Source: Pollutimonas subterranea (GTDB lineage: Bacteria; Pseudomonadota; Gammaproteobacteria; Burkholderiales; Burkholderiaceae_B). Taken from it: DNA of 64,000 bases. The stretch is taken from NCBI RefSeq assembly GCF_002849655.1, contig NZ_PDNW01000004.1, forward strand, positions 243,220 to 307,219. Direction: 5' to 3'. Below the pieces are notes generated by a model. That model worked only from the letters and a program-made list of their open reading frames with translations. It was not told the origin of the DNA and did no database searches. The stretch's first letter is position 1; every line of letters starts with the position of its first letter. Shown here one piece after another: positions 54,714 through 63,793 of this stretch. The translations under genes were made by a program, and so were the position numbers.

Positions 54714-55688
54714 TCAATTCGCCGCGATACCAGCAGTCTTGACCACTTCGCCCCATTTCGCCAGATCGTCCTTCACGACCTGGCCTAACTCGGCAGGCGA
54801 GCGGTAGCTGGCGTTCGAACCCTGTGCATTCATCTGCGACTTGAACTCATCCGAGGTGATCACTTTTTGCATGGCGCCGGCCAGCTTTTCCACCACATCG
54901 GCGGGCATCTTGGCGGGGCCAAATACCGAAAACCACGCCTCAAGTTGGAACTCCGGCAGACCCGCTTCCGCAGTCGTGGGAATATCGGGCAACTTCGGAT
55001 GCCGCTGGTTGCTGGTAATGGCCAGTGCGCGCAAGGTGCCGGCTTCCACATGCGCCATCGCCGTAGGTGGCGTTGTAATGAAAACATCGATGCGACCGGC
55101 CAGCAAATCTTGCATTGCAGGTGCGGCGCCGCTGTACGGCACATGTACCATGTCAGTATTCGTCTTGAGCTGGAACAGCTCACCGCCCAGATGCTGTATT
55201 GAGCCGACACCCGACGAAGCAAAATTCATTGATCCCGGTTTTTGCTTGGCCAATTCGATAAATTCCTGCAAGGTCTTGGCGGGCGAGTTCGCGGGAACCA
55301 GAAACAGGTGCGGTCCCCGTATCACTTCCGCGATCGGTGTGAAGTCTTTCACAGGATCCCAACTCAGGTCTTTCATCAACACAGGATTACCCGTGTGAAA
55401 GCCCTCGTACGACAGTACCAGGGTATACCCGTCGGGCTCAGCCCGCGCAACATAAGAATTGGCGATGCTGCCGCTGGCGCCTGGCCGGTTTTCCACCACG
55501 ACCGGCTGGCCGAGTTCGTCTTTTAGTTGCTTGGCCAGGGCACGCCCCGCGATATCCGTAGTGCCGCCAGCTGCCACAGGGATAATCAGCGTTATGGGAC
55601 GATTCGGATAGTCGCTTGCTGCATGCGCCACAGTAGCGGCAGCCAAACCAAGGCCTACGCCCAGCCATTTCAGTGTTTTCTTGAACAT
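54714..55688 (-). CDS. Bug-family periplasmic solute receptor
   Basis: A 324-residue Bug receptor. ATG at 55688 has GAGGAG upstream and begins the leader MFKKTLKWLGVGLGLAAATVA, cleaved after AHA. The ligand loop is IPVAAGGTTDIAGR, with VENRPGASGSIA and HVPYSGAAPAMQDLLAG. First gene of a Bug-hydroxyacid dehydrogenase pair. A LysR gene lies upstream on the same strand. Confidence 0.92.
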   Translation of the reverse strand: MFKKTLKWLGVGLGLAAATVAHAASDYPNRPITLIIPVAAGGTTDIAGRALAKQLKDELGQPVVVENRPGASGSIANSYVARAEPDGYTLVLSYEGFHTGNPVLMKDLSWDPVKDFTPIAEVIRGPHLFLVPANSPAKTLQEFIELAKQKPGSMNFASSGVGSIQHLGGELFQLKTNTDMVHVPYSGAAPAMQDLLAGRIDVFITTPPTAMAHVEAGTLRALAITSNQRHPKLPDIPTTAEAGLPEFQLEAWFSVFGPAKMPADVVEKLAGAMQKVITSDEFKSQMNAQGSNASYRSPAELGQVVKDDLAKWGEVVKTAGIAAN

Positions 55689-55854
55689 GTCATGTTTCTC
55701 CTCGTTATAGGAATGTTCCGGGCAAGCGCGACGGCTGGTGCAGAACATCATTATGTCCAGCGATTATGCATGGCTTGCCAAGCACATTTCTATGGCTTTG
55801 CTCTTGTATCAGCTATGCTTTTTTGGGCTAACTTGAAGCGATTTTCGGCCTGAC

Positions 55855-56814
55855 TCAGTCAAGCCGCATGTGCAAAGGAATGACGGCGGACTCTATGGAT
55901 TGCTGCAGTACTGGGCGAATTTGCTGCAGCACCGCTCGCCCCGCATGAGTCAAAGCACGATTCAACGATGTGGCAATCATCAAGCGCGTTTCCATGGACG
56001 GAGTATCCAGCTGCGTCGCGGTCAGTGCGCCCGAGTCGACTTCATCGGCCACGGCCGGCATCGCCAGTATGGTGTGGGCGATTCCAGCCAGGGCAACCGC
56101 CTTCATCAACGTAAGAGTATCCAATTCATATTGGATGTCGAGATCGACCTTGAGCTTTGTCGTTGCCTGATCGATTGTACGGCGCAAACCGTGCGAGCCG
56201 CTGGGCAAGGCCAGTGGCAAGCCTCGAAGGCCAAGCACGGGCAAACTGGCCTTGTGGGGAGTCATAAGCTGTTTCGCCAAACTCGGATGCGACACCAAAA
56301 ACAACCGTGCGGTCGCTAGAGCATCAACAGCAATATGCTGCGATCGGCGCGCGTCGTGAAGAATGGCGATGTCCAGGCGGCCGTCGACCAGCCATTCGTG
56401 CACATACCCGCTGTAGCCGGTCAGAAAATTCAACTTGATGCCAGGTGCGATCGCGCGCATTTTCTGCAATAAGGGCAAGCCCATCAGCGACATCATGGTC
56501 GGCGTCATGCCTAGCGTGACGGACCCGCTTAATGGTCGCCCGCTCTGGTTCAAGCCATCGGCAGCCATCGCCAGCTTCGTGAGCAGCGGGCGAACTCGTT
56601 CGGCAAAAATTTCACCTTCAGGCGTCAGAGATACGCCCCGGCCATGGCGATACAACAGCTTTGCGCCGCATTCCTCTTCCAGGCGCTGCACCTGACGCCC
56701 TAGTGCCGGCTGCGCCACGCCTATCACGCTGGAAGCTCTTGAGAAGCTGCCGTGATCTGCGACTAACAGAAAGTATTCGAGACGCTTCAGATCCACGGCA
56801 AACCAACTATGCAA
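55855..56814 (-). CDS. LysR-family transcriptional regulator
   Basis: A 319-residue LysR regulator: LKRLEYFLLVADHGSFSRASSVIGVAQPALGRQVQRLEEECG, then a typical effector domain. It is divergent from the ThDP enzyme gene (178 bp between starts) and upstream of the Bug-dehydrogenase pair, so it could control either. I found no convincing dyad between it and the ThDP gene. Confidence 0.9.
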   Translation of the reverse strand: MHSWFAVDLKRLEYFLLVADHGSFSRASSVIGVAQPALGRQVQRLEEECGAKLLYRHGRGVSLTPEGEIFAERVRPLLTKLAMAADGLNQSGRPLSGSVTLGMTPTMMSLMGLPLLQKMRAIAPGIKLNFLTGYSGYVHEWLVDGRLDIAILHDARRSQHIAVDALATARLFLVSHPSLAKQLMTPHKASLPVLGLRGLPLALPSGSHGLRRTIDQATTKLKVDLDIQYELDTLTLMKAVALAGIAHTILAMPAVADEVDSGALTATQLDTPSMETRLMIATSLNRALTHAGRAVLQQIRPVLQQSIESAVIPLHMRLD

Positions 56815-56992
56815 AGGGAGGGTCTATGACGGTACAGCGCTATTAGGACATGGAAGCTATGCCGCTGCCGCCGTTTATGTGTATTCAAAAAGTATAGCTG
56901 ATATGCTGCGCCCGCCATTGTCACTGTTGACGCCTTTTCCGACAATAGTAAATCGCTCCAGCCATCATCACGTTTCCAACCTTTATTGACCC

Positions 56993-58660
56993 ATGAAAAA
57001 TACGTCCGCCCATGCTCTTTTGAATGTTTTCCACGCAAACGGCATAGATCGCGTGTTTCTTGTTCCGGGTGAAAGTTACCTGGGCGTCCTGGACGCACTG
57101 CTGGACTTCCCGGAAATCGATACCGTTGTATGCCGCCATGAGGGCGGAGCGGGCTATATGGCGGTAGCTGATGGCCGGCTAACAGGGAGGCCCGGCGTAG
57201 CCATGGTCAGCCGCGGCCCGGGCGCCAGCAACGCGGCCATCGCCGTACACACAGCGCAACAAGACGGCGTGCCGCTGATTCTGTTGGTGGGGCAAATCCC
57301 CAAGCGCGACTTGCGACGCGAAGCATTTCAGGAAATCGACTATCAGAAAATGTTCGGGTCGATCGCCAAATGGGTCTTTGAGGCCACTGAGCCACAGCAA
57401 CTGGCGGAAGCTGCCTACAAGGCCATTCGCATGGCCACCTCGGGCACACCCGGCCCCGTCGTGCTCGTCATTCCCGAAGACATTCAACAACAGCGCGTCG
57501 AACAGCCCCAATGGAAGCTGACCCCGCACGCACCGGCGTTGCCCGGCCCGGACACACTGGCGGCTCTCGAAAAACAATTGCGGCAGGCCAAACGCCCATT
57601 GATCATCGCGGGTGGAATGTTCGAGCGACCTGGCGGACGCGCAGCCTTGAACAACTTCGCACAAGCCTGGGGCATTCCAGTTGCAATATCGTTTCGCCGC
57701 CAGGATATCTTCCCACAGACGAATCCGCTGTATGCCGGGGAACTTGGGCTGGCTACATCGCCTGCCCAACTCGCGGCCTTCCAGGAAAGCGACCTGATTC
57801 TCGCATTGGGCACCCGCCTGGGCGACGTCACCACCCAGGGCTATACCTTCCCCGTTCTGCCCAGGCCAGAACAGACGCTGGTGCATTGTTATCCCGACGA
57901 TCACATCGTGGGCCTGCACTACACCGCCGATTACGGGCTGGTTTGCGATCCGGTGCAACTGGTGAAAGCCATCACTCCTGATGCGGTACCCACAATACCG
58001 ACCGAGCGCGCGGCCTGGAGCAAACGGCTGACCCGCATCCACGATGGTCATGCCGCATGGCCCACGCGCGCCACAAGCCAAGGGATAGACTTCAGCAAAG
58101 TGGTTCGCAGTGTGTCGGAGCAGGCGCCGTCAAACGCCACGATATGTGTCGATGCCGGCACATTTGCTGCGCCTGTTTATCGCTACTTCCGCTTCCGCGA
58201 CGGCCAGCGCCTGATGTCGCCGCTTTCGGGCGCGATGGGCTACGGCACGCCCGCAGCAGTCGCCCATGCGCTGCGCCACCCGGATAAAAAGACCGTCTGC
58301 ATGGTCGGGGACGGCGGCTTTATGATGACGGGCAACGAGATGATCGCCGCTGTGCAGTATCGGCTACCCATCGTGTTCATTCTATCGAACAACAACTGCT
58401 ATGCGTCCATCCGAATCAATCAGGAGCACGCATACCCGGGCCGTGTAAGCGGCACGTCGCTGTTGAATCCCGACTTCCGGGCTATAGCGGCGGCTTTTGG
58501 AATAAGGGCCGTCACCCTGGACCATGACGCTGACATTGATAAAGCGATCGGAGAGGCATTGGCAGCCGACGGCCCTATGTTCATCGAGGTGAGAACGGAT
58601 TTAAGATCGGTTCTGCCAGAGCCTGCACAGGCGCCCACACTACTCCAGGAACAGCTGTAG
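56993..58660 (+). CDS. Thiamine-diphosphate-dependent enzyme (acetolactate-synthase-like)
   Basis: A 555-residue ThDP enzyme. The catalytic Glu50 is in VVCRHEGGAGYMAVADG; the central domain follows IPEDIQQQRVEQ; the ThDP-Mg motif is MVGDGGFMMTGNEMIAAVQY...LSNNN near 440-470. Family members decarboxylate or ligate 2-oxoacids. It lacks a small regulatory partner gene, unlike biosynthetic acetolactate synthase, and resembles catabolic carboligases or 2-oxoacid decarboxylases. Possible link: the neighbouring hydroxyacid dehydrogenase would make a 2-oxoacid. No strong ribosome site precedes the ATG. Confidence 0.88.
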   Translation: MKNTSAHALLNVFHANGIDRVFLVPGESYLGVLDALLDFPEIDTVVCRHEGGAGYMAVADGRLTGRPGVAMVSRGPGASNAAIAVHTAQQDGVPLILLVGQIPKRDLRREAFQEIDYQKMFGSIAKWVFEATEPQQLAEAAYKAIRMATSGTPGPVVLVIPEDIQQQRVEQPQWKLTPHAPALPGPDTLAALEKQLRQAKRPLIIAGGMFERPGGRAALNNFAQAWGIPVAISFRRQDIFPQTNPLYAGELGLATSPAQLAAFQESDLILALGTRLGDVTTQGYTFPVLPRPEQTLVHCYPDDHIVGLHYTADYGLVCDPVQLVKAITPDAVPTIPTERAAWSKRLTRIHDGHAAWPTRATSQGIDFSKVVRSVSEQAPSNATICVDAGTFAAPVYRYFRFRDGQRLMSPLSGAMGYGTPAAVAHALRHPDKKTVCMVGDGGFMMTGNEMIAAVQYRLPIVFILSNNNCYASIRINQEHAYPGRVSGTSLLNPDFRAIAAAFGIRAVTLDHDADIDKAIGEALAADGPMFIEVRTDLRSVLPEPAQAPTLLQEQL

Positions 58661-58713
58661 TTGCGCCCGAAACTGCCTAAGCGGCGCAAGCTGGTGATCC
58701 CACGGCTCACGCT

Positions 58714-59682
58714 CTACATTAGCTCAATGTTAGCTTCGTCGATAACCCGTTTCCATTTCGCCGTATCCTTCTTCACAAGTGCTGCCAGCTCCTCTGGCGT
58801 CCCTGCGACAAATTCGACGCCTTGCGATTCGAATTTCTGATTTAGTTCGGGATTCTCAACAACCTTTCCGATGGCCGCGTTCAATGTCTGTATCACGTCG
58901 GGCGGCGTACCCGCTTTAGCGAACAGACCATACCAAGTCGTGTATTGCAGATCAGGCAGACCTGCGTCAGAGATAACAGGCAACTTCGCTGTATCGGATC
59001 CGCTACTCGGAGCGCTCATGGCAATGGCTGTTACAGAGCCTTTATCAATCATCGGCTTGAGTGAAGGCATACTGCTGAATAAGGCGTGAACCTGCCCTGC
59101 AGCGAGATCCACCACAACTTGAGAGGTGCCGCGATATGGTACGTGAACAACATCGACGCCGGCCTGGCTTTTGAACATTTCCATGGCCAAGTGTGCAACC
59201 CCGCCTACACCCGCAGAGCCAAAATTCACTTTGCCCGGGTTTGCCTTGGCATAATCGATCAGTTCCTGAACAGACTTGATGGGCAAGGTTTTACTGACCA
59301 CAAGCACGTGCGGGCTCTGTGTAATCTGGCTGATCGGGCTCAGCAATTGCAGTACGTCTTTGTCCTCCATCGCCTTGGATGGGATCGTCATATTCCCCGA
59401 TGCAGGCAATAGAAGGGTATATCCATCAGCCGGCGCACCCAACACTTGATTGAGCGCGGGCACGCCATGGCCGCCACCCGCATTCACGACCACAATTGTC
59501 TGTCCCAGTTGTTGGCCAAGCAATTGAGCAAACTCTCGCCCGACAATGTCGGCCGGCCCACCAGCCGCAAACGGAATGACCATGCGGATGGGGCGCTCTG
59601 GATATTCAGCGGCGCCAGCGCTGGAAAGAGGCAGAAGCGAAGCGATAAAGGTAAGTGCTGCAACAGCGTTGCGTAGTTTCAT
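58714..59682 (-). CDS. Bug-family periplasmic solute receptor
   Basis: A 322-residue Bug receptor. ATG at 59682 follows GGAG and starts MKLRNAVAALTFIASLLPLSS, cleaved after AGA. The ligand loop is IPFAAGGPADIVGR, then VVNAGGGHGVPALNQV, where the usual EN-R-G-A element is replaced, and HVPYRGTSQVVVDLAAG. It lies 72 bp after the RraA-like aldolase gene in the GalB/GalC-like group, so an aromatic or tricarboxylic acid is a plausible ligand. Confidence 0.92.
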   Translation of the reverse strand: MKLRNAVAALTFIASLLPLSSAGAAEYPERPIRMVIPFAAGGPADIVGREFAQLLGQQLGQTIVVVNAGGGHGVPALNQVLGAPADGYTLLLPASGNMTIPSKAMEDKDVLQLLSPISQITQSPHVLVVSKTLPIKSVQELIDYAKANPGKVNFGSAGVGGVAHLAMEMFKSQAGVDVVHVPYRGTSQVVVDLAAGQVHALFSSMPSLKPMIDKGSVTAIAMSAPSSGSDTAKLPVISDAGLPDLQYTTWYGLFAKAGTPPDVIQTLNAAIGKVVENPELNQKFESQGVEFVAGTPEELAALVKKDTAKWKRVIDEANIELM

Positions 59683-59754
59683 TTTTATGTCTCCGGGGAA
59701 GTGATTGAATAACAACCAGTAGTACTAAGCTCACGGTCTTTCCGTCAGCGATCT

Positions 59755-60384
59755 TCAATATCTGTTCGTAATGTCCACAGCGCCACGGTCCAAATGGGAC
59801 TGCAACCAAGCTGGAGTGAGATCGCCTTGCTTGATGGCTGCCATGCGAGCATGCTCGACCTCGAGTTTCTGAGCCGCAGCTCGCACTAACGTCGTACGTT
59901 CATCTTCAGAAAACGAAACCACACCGTCTTCGTCCCCGAATATCCAGTCGCCGGGATTGACGGTCACACCGCCGCATACAACGGACCGAAAGACGCTGCC
60001 ATCGCCGTGCTTCGTCGGGCCTGCTGGCGATATCCCAGCCGCAAAGACCGGCAGGACTCCGGCCTGCAGTTCAGCTACGTCCCGCACCGCGCCGTCTATG
60101 ACGATCCCGGCCATCTTGAGTGCGGCGGCCTGGCCGCACATAATTCCGCCCATCAAGGCCCGGTCAAGATATCCTTCACCACCTACAACAAGGACATCCC
60201 CTTCCCTGGCGACAGAAAGTGCAGCATGAATAGCCAAGTTGTCACCCGGAGGTACCGATACTGTCAACGCCCGCGCAAATACGCGCCAGCCGGCCCGCAA
60301 CGGCTTGATCCGGCAAGCCATAACTCGCGCGCCGCGATCTGCAAGTAGAGTCGAGCTAAGCCAATCGAGGCTCTCGTAGCTCAT
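59755..60384 (-). CDS. RraA-fold aldolase (GalC / CHA-aldolase-like)
   Basis: A 209-residue RraA-fold protein. Catalytic features of the HMG/CHA aldolase group are visible: GGIMCGQAAALKMAGIVIDGAVRD, with the Arg-Asp pair, and GDWIFGDEDGVVSF with the metal-site acids. These enzymes cleave 4-carboxy-4-hydroxy-2-oxoadipate to pyruvate and oxaloacetate. ATG at 60384 follows GGTGGAG, 2 bp from the GalB-like stop. The pairing with a GalB-like hydratase, which would make its substrate, is strong support. Oxaloacetate decarboxylase activity is often associated. Confidence 0.85.
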   Translation of the reverse strand: MSYESLDWLSSTLLADRGARVMACRIKPLRAGWRVFARALTVSVPPGDNLAIHAALSVAREGDVLVVGGEGYLDRALMGGIMCGQAAALKMAGIVIDGAVRDVAELQAGVLPVFAAGISPAGPTKHGDGSVFRSVVCGGVTVNPGDWIFGDEDGVVSFSEDERTTLVRAAAQKLEVEHARMAAIKQGDLTPAWLQSHLDRGAVDITNRY

Positions 60385-60386
60385 AT

Positions 60387-61100
60387 TTACTCCACCAAAG
60401 AAGTGTGAACGGAAGGAAAGATGCTTTGATACGCTTCCCCGTAAAGGGTAGCGGTCTTTGCCCGCCGCCCTGCCTGCGCGCCTCGCTGAAGGGCAACACG
60501 CTCGTAATAGTCCCAAAGATTGCTTTGCGTCGGCATGGTCTGCATTGCATGCTTTTTCTGTTCCCAGACGCTGGTGATATCGAGCAACATGTTCGGCTTG
60601 AACCCACATAGCTCTGTCTGATGCGGTTCAAAGCAAAGCACCTGAGGCGGACTGATGAAGTTCCCGCCATGGCCAGGGGCTATGGCTTTCATACGCGCCG
60701 AGAGCACGGCCTCGAATGTGCGGCAATGATCCAAATTTGAAGGATCTTTTTCTGGATGGGTAATCACAAGGCTGGGAGCATATTCGCGGAACGCTTCGGA
60801 GAGCCGGCCCACGATTTCTGCAGTTACCGTCATGGGGTAGTCGCCCACGTCATAGAAATCCACAGATCGAGCACCAAGCAACTCAGCAGCAGCCTCGGCT
60901 TCGGCATGGCGAATACCTTTCACACTTTCCTGATCGGCCGACGCATCCTTCCAGGCGATATTGGATTCGCCATTCTCACCGTAGCTAAGACAAACCAGAT
61001 GCACCGGGATGCCCTTGGCGGCATGAAGTGCGATCGCGCCACCGCAACGCCAGACGAAATCCCCAACATGTGCCGTGACGACCACTATGGACCCTGTCAT
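60387..61100 (-). CDS. PIG-L-fold 4-oxalomesaconate hydratase (GalB-like)
   Basis: A 237-residue PIG-L/LmbE-fold protein. The usual AHPDDE motif is AHVGDFVWRCGGAI, the variant seen in Pseudomonas putida GalB (AHSADF), which hydrates 4-oxalomesaconate rather than removing acetyl groups. Further GalB-like parts are VCLSYGENGES, FYDVGDYPM, THPEKDPSNLDH, FEPHQTELCGFKPNMLLDITSVW and YYERVALQRGAQA. First gene of galB-like/galC-like/Bug, divergent from an IclR regulator. No ring-cleavage dioxygenase gene is nearby. Confidence 0.85.
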   Translation of the reverse strand: MTGSIVVVTAHVGDFVWRCGGAIALHAAKGIPVHLVCLSYGENGESNIAWKDASADQESVKGIRHAEAEAAAELLGARSVDFYDVGDYPMTVTAEIVGRLSEAFREYAPSLVITHPEKDPSNLDHCRTFEAVLSARMKAIAPGHGGNFISPPQVLCFEPHQTELCGFKPNMLLDITSVWEQKKHAMQTMPTQSNLWDYYERVALQRGAQAGRRAKTATLYGEAYQSIFPSVHTSLVE

Positions 61101-61147
61101 ATGTTTCTCCCCCTGTGAATCCGATCATTGTATTTTAATAAAACACT

Positions 61148-61164
61148 GTTGTACTATATACAAC
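61148..61164. promoter_or_regulatory. Inverted repeat in the GalB-like/IclR divergent promoter
   Basis: GTTGTA-CTATA-TACAAC, a perfect 6-bp dyad with a 5-bp spacer, midway between the two start codons. The geometry is the same as the ATTCCA-N5-TGGAAT sites of the other IclR gene, with different arm sequence, as expected for a second IclR regulator. Confidence 0.6.
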
Positions 61165-61178
61165 CACCCACTGCGAAC

Positions 61179-61898
61179 ATGAGACAAGAGATGAGCAATG
61201 AGGGCGTTGCCGCTGTAGAGCGTGCGCTTGCCGTACTGGATTGCTTCAAGCCGGGGTCAGAGAAATTGACTCTTACCGACCTGAGCAAAAAACTGTTGCT
61301 ACATAAAACAACGGTATTTCGACTATTGAATTCGCTTATTCGTTGCGGTTACGCCATGCGCGATGCCGATAGCCGCTATTCACTTGGGCCGCGTGTTCTA
61401 TACCTGGGTCGTGTTTACGAGAGCGGGTTTCGGCTTTCAGACGTCGTTATGCCTGTACTGGAAAAGCTGTCTGGCCTGACTGGAGAAAGCGCGGCTTACT
61501 ACGTCGAGAGTGATCAAAAAGGAACACGGCTATGCCTCTTCCGCTGCCAGCCGCACGAGGGGCTACACAGCCAAGTACTGGCAGGAAGCATTATGCCGCC
61601 GGACAATTCTTCCACAGGAAGGGTCTTCAAAACCTGGGCACAGCTTTCAGGCTCCTCCGATGAACGACTGCCCTTTTTTTCCTGCGGCGTGCGCGATCCA
61701 TACACATCGTCTTGGTCCGTGCCCGTCATTGGAGACGACGACCGGTTTGTCGGCGCGATTACGATTGCGGGGCCTTCAGAGCGACTGCGGAATGTAGATG
61801 TGCCTTACTTTGAACGAGCGATTATCCAGGCTGCTTCGGATCTTTCTGCGGGCTTGGGAGCATCAGTGGAGATACGAGAAGTCATGTATGGGTGTTGA
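61179..61898 (+). CDS. IclR-family transcriptional regulator
   Basis: A regulator of about 239 residues (235 if ATG at 61191 is used; neither has a strong ribosome site). The HTH is VERALAVLDCFKPGSEKLTLTDLSKKLLLHKTTVFRLLNSL; the effector domain includes LGRVYESGFRLSDVVMPVLEKLSGLTGESAAYYVE and SWSVPVIGDDDRFVGAITIAGP. It probably controls the divergent GalB-like operon and itself through the dyad at 61148. Confidence 0.9.
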   Translation: MRQEMSNEGVAAVERALAVLDCFKPGSEKLTLTDLSKKLLLHKTTVFRLLNSLIRCGYAMRDADSRYSLGPRVLYLGRVYESGFRLSDVVMPVLEKLSGLTGESAAYYVESDQKGTRLCLFRCQPHEGLHSQVLAGSIMPPDNSSTGRVFKTWAQLSGSSDERLPFFSCGVRDPYTSSWSVPVIGDDDRFVGAITIAGPSERLRNVDVPYFERAIIQAASDLSAGLGASVEIREVMYGC

Positions 61899-61948
61899 GG
61901 CCATCCATACATGATGACAAACGGCACACACATGTTTATACTTTCTGC

Positions 61949-62242
61949 ATGAAACCATTCCGATGGAATCCCGAGAAGGGAGATGCACTTAAAGCGGAAC
62001 GTGGCATGTCGTTCGAAGCTATTGTGGTCGCCATCGAATCGGGTGGGCTACTCGATATCTTGATGCATCCGAATGCAGCCAAGTATCCCAGGCAACAGAT
62101 TTTGGTTGTCGGCTACGAGGGTTACGTCTATCTGGTGCCCTATGTTGAAGAAGACGCTTATCTCTTTCTCAAAACCATTATCCCCAGCCGTAAAGCTACG
62201 CGGGACTATCTGAATCGAGGTGAATCTGATGCCCAAGACTGA
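61949..62242 (+). CDS. BrnT-like toxin
   Basis: A 97-residue protein: MKPFRWNPEKGDALKAERGMSFE at the N terminus, then ILVVGYEGYVYLVPYVEED and TIIPSRKATRDYL at the end, the BrnT/RelE-like layout of a small RNase. ATG at 61949 is used. The following RHH-type gene starts 14 bp before its stop, the order toxin then antitoxin being typical of BrnTA. Activity is not proven. Confidence 0.8.
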   Translation: MKPFRWNPEKGDALKAERGMSFEAIVVAIESGGLLDILMHPNAAKYPRQQILVVGYEGYVYLVPYVEEDAYLFLKTIIPSRKATRDYLNRGESDAQD

Positions 62243-62498
62243 CCATTACGAACGCGACATTCTGGCTGCTTACGATGCGGGTCAACTCAAATCCATTGCA
62301 ACCAAAAGCGAGTTGGCCCGCATACGGTCCGCGGCGCGCGCAACCGCCATCAAGGATAAGCGCGTCAATATTCGCCTTTCATCCGGCGATCTGAACGATA
62401 TTCAAGTCAGGGCGCTCGAAGAAGGCATTCCTTACCAAACGCTGATTGCCAGCGTGCTGCATAAGTACGTCACGGGCCGTCTGCAGGAACACGATTGA
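62229..62498 (+). CDS. Ribbon-helix-helix antitoxin
   Basis: An 89-residue protein whose C-terminal half is a CopG-like RHH (KRVNIRLSSGDLNDIQVRALEEGIPYQTLIASVLHKYVTG); the N-terminal helix ERDILAAYDAGQLKSIATKSEL would bind the toxin. ATG at 62229 follows GAGGTGA, and the gene overlaps the toxin by 14 bp. It probably neutralises the BrnT-like product and represses the operon. Confidence 0.82.
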   Translation: MPKTDHYERDILAAYDAGQLKSIATKSELARIRSAARATAIKDKRVNIRLSSGDLNDIQVRALEEGIPYQTLIASVLHKYVTGRLQEHD

Positions 62499-62568
62499 GT
62501 GGTGCCCCTCACCGCCATACATAGCGTATTGACGATCGAGTCGATATAAAGGTTATAAGGACGCCGTA

Positions 62569-62682
62569 ATGTTTCCATTGGTTGAGCAATACGACAGTGA
62601 AGAAGCCCATTACGATGATCGGCGCGGCATGCAGGCTCTTTGCACCCTCTTCATGTCGATTCTGGAACCCGCCGATTCATGA
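62569..62682 (+). CDS. Possible 37-residue ORF coupled to the MFS gene
   Basis: ATG at 62569, with AAGG 10-13 bp upstream, opens a 37-codon frame rich in acidic residues ([12 protein letters not shown]) and ends in ATGA at 62679-62682, overlapping the MFS start by 4 bp. The overlap suggests translational coupling, so it may be a leader peptide or small protein. No family is recognised. It could also be the 3' remnant of something larger. Confidence 0.4.
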   Translation: MFPLVEQYDSEEAHYDDRRGMQALCTLFMSILEPADS

Positions 62683-63695
62683 GCGGGACTGACACGGACG
62701 CCCGCCGTGTTAGTCGGCCCATCATTATCATCGTCATCGCCGAGCTGTTTTGCACCTCGCTTTGGTTTAGCGGCAATAGCACCACCGACGCGCTCCGCGC
62801 GCTTTGGGGACTGGACGATGCCGGCATAGGCTGGCTGACGAATGCGACACAATTCGGATTCATCATTGGAACCTTGACCCTAGCCTTGACGGGTCTTGCC
62901 GACCGATATCCCGCCAGCAGGATCTTCGTGGCGAGCAGCATCGCAGGCGCGAGCGCCAATGCCGGATTTGCGTTGCTAAGCAGCGGGCTACCCATGGCGA
63001 TAGGCTTTCGCTTTCTGGTCGGCGTGTGCCTTGCCGGTGTTTATCCCATAGGCATGAAACTTATCCTTACGTGGACGAATCGGGACACCGGTTTTGCCCT
63101 GGCGCTGCTGGTGGGCATGCTGACACTTGGCACGGCACTGCCCCACGGCATCAGAGCCATAGGCGCATCCTGGCCCTGGCAGTACATCGTACTGACTTCC
63201 TCGGTCCTGACCCTTATCGGGGGCGCCATGGTCTACAAGTTGGCTGATGGTCCACACTTATCGCTCCCGAGGAATGGACAACGAAAGTTCAGTTGGGAAG
63301 GAGCGCTGGGTGCGTTCAAACTCCCCGATTTCCGAGCAGCAGCCTTTGGGTATTTCGGGCACATGTGGGAACTGTATGCGTTCTGGACCATCGTTCCCCT
63401 TTTGTTGACGCGCTCCCTGGGTGATACTTTGCCGGCATCCGCAGCAGCGGCACTTGCCTTCGCCATCATTGCCATCGGTGCGGCAGGCTGTCTGGCAGGC
63501 GGGTTCCTGGTCCGTCGGTTCGGCAGCGCCCGAATCGCGTTTGTCGCGCTGGCGGTATCGGGACTTCTTTGCGGGCTCTATCCTTTTCTTGTCGGACTGC
63601 CGGCGCCCTGGCTGCTTGGCCTTTTACTGGTATGGGGCACGGCGGTCGTGGCCGATTCGCCGCAATTCTCCACTGTTAATGGCCAATTAAAATGA
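62679..63695 (+). pseudogene. MFS transporter, C terminus cut by an IS element
   Basis: About 331 residues of an MFS protein of the CynX/NarK-like branch: [44 protein letters not shown], then [21 protein letters not shown] and [14 protein letters not shown]. The native frame reads into [10 protein letters not shown] and then into IS21-type terminal sequence, stopping at 63693-63695 (VNGQLK). The last two membrane segments are missing. The rest of the gene should lie beyond the element, outside the window. ATG at 62679 is taken because of the ATGA overlap. Confidence 0.85.
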
Positions 63696-63724
63696 CCCAC
63701 TAATGGCCAATAGTTTTGACCCAC
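63677..63724 (+). repeat. Tandem 24-bp terminal repeats of the IS21 element
   Basis: 63677-63700 and 63701-63724 are adjacent repeats: both start TAATGGCCAAT and end TGACCCAC, differing in the 5 central bases. IS21 elements carry such multiple transposase-binding repeats just inside their ends. Confidence 0.8.
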
Positions 63725-63793
63725 CTGACGGTGGCTGCAAAGCCATGAAACGTGTAGCGTTCCTGCCATATAAAAGACAACGGGAGCGCGTCA

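Noticed and set aside
57179..58081. 300-codon minus-strand frame opposite the ThDP enzyme
   Set aside because: The plus strand carries the ThDP motifs throughout; the antisense frame is unsupported.
63677..63724. CRISPR-like short repeats
   Set aside because: Only two adjacent 24-bp copies without spacers, at the end of an IS21 element; they are transposase-binding repeats.
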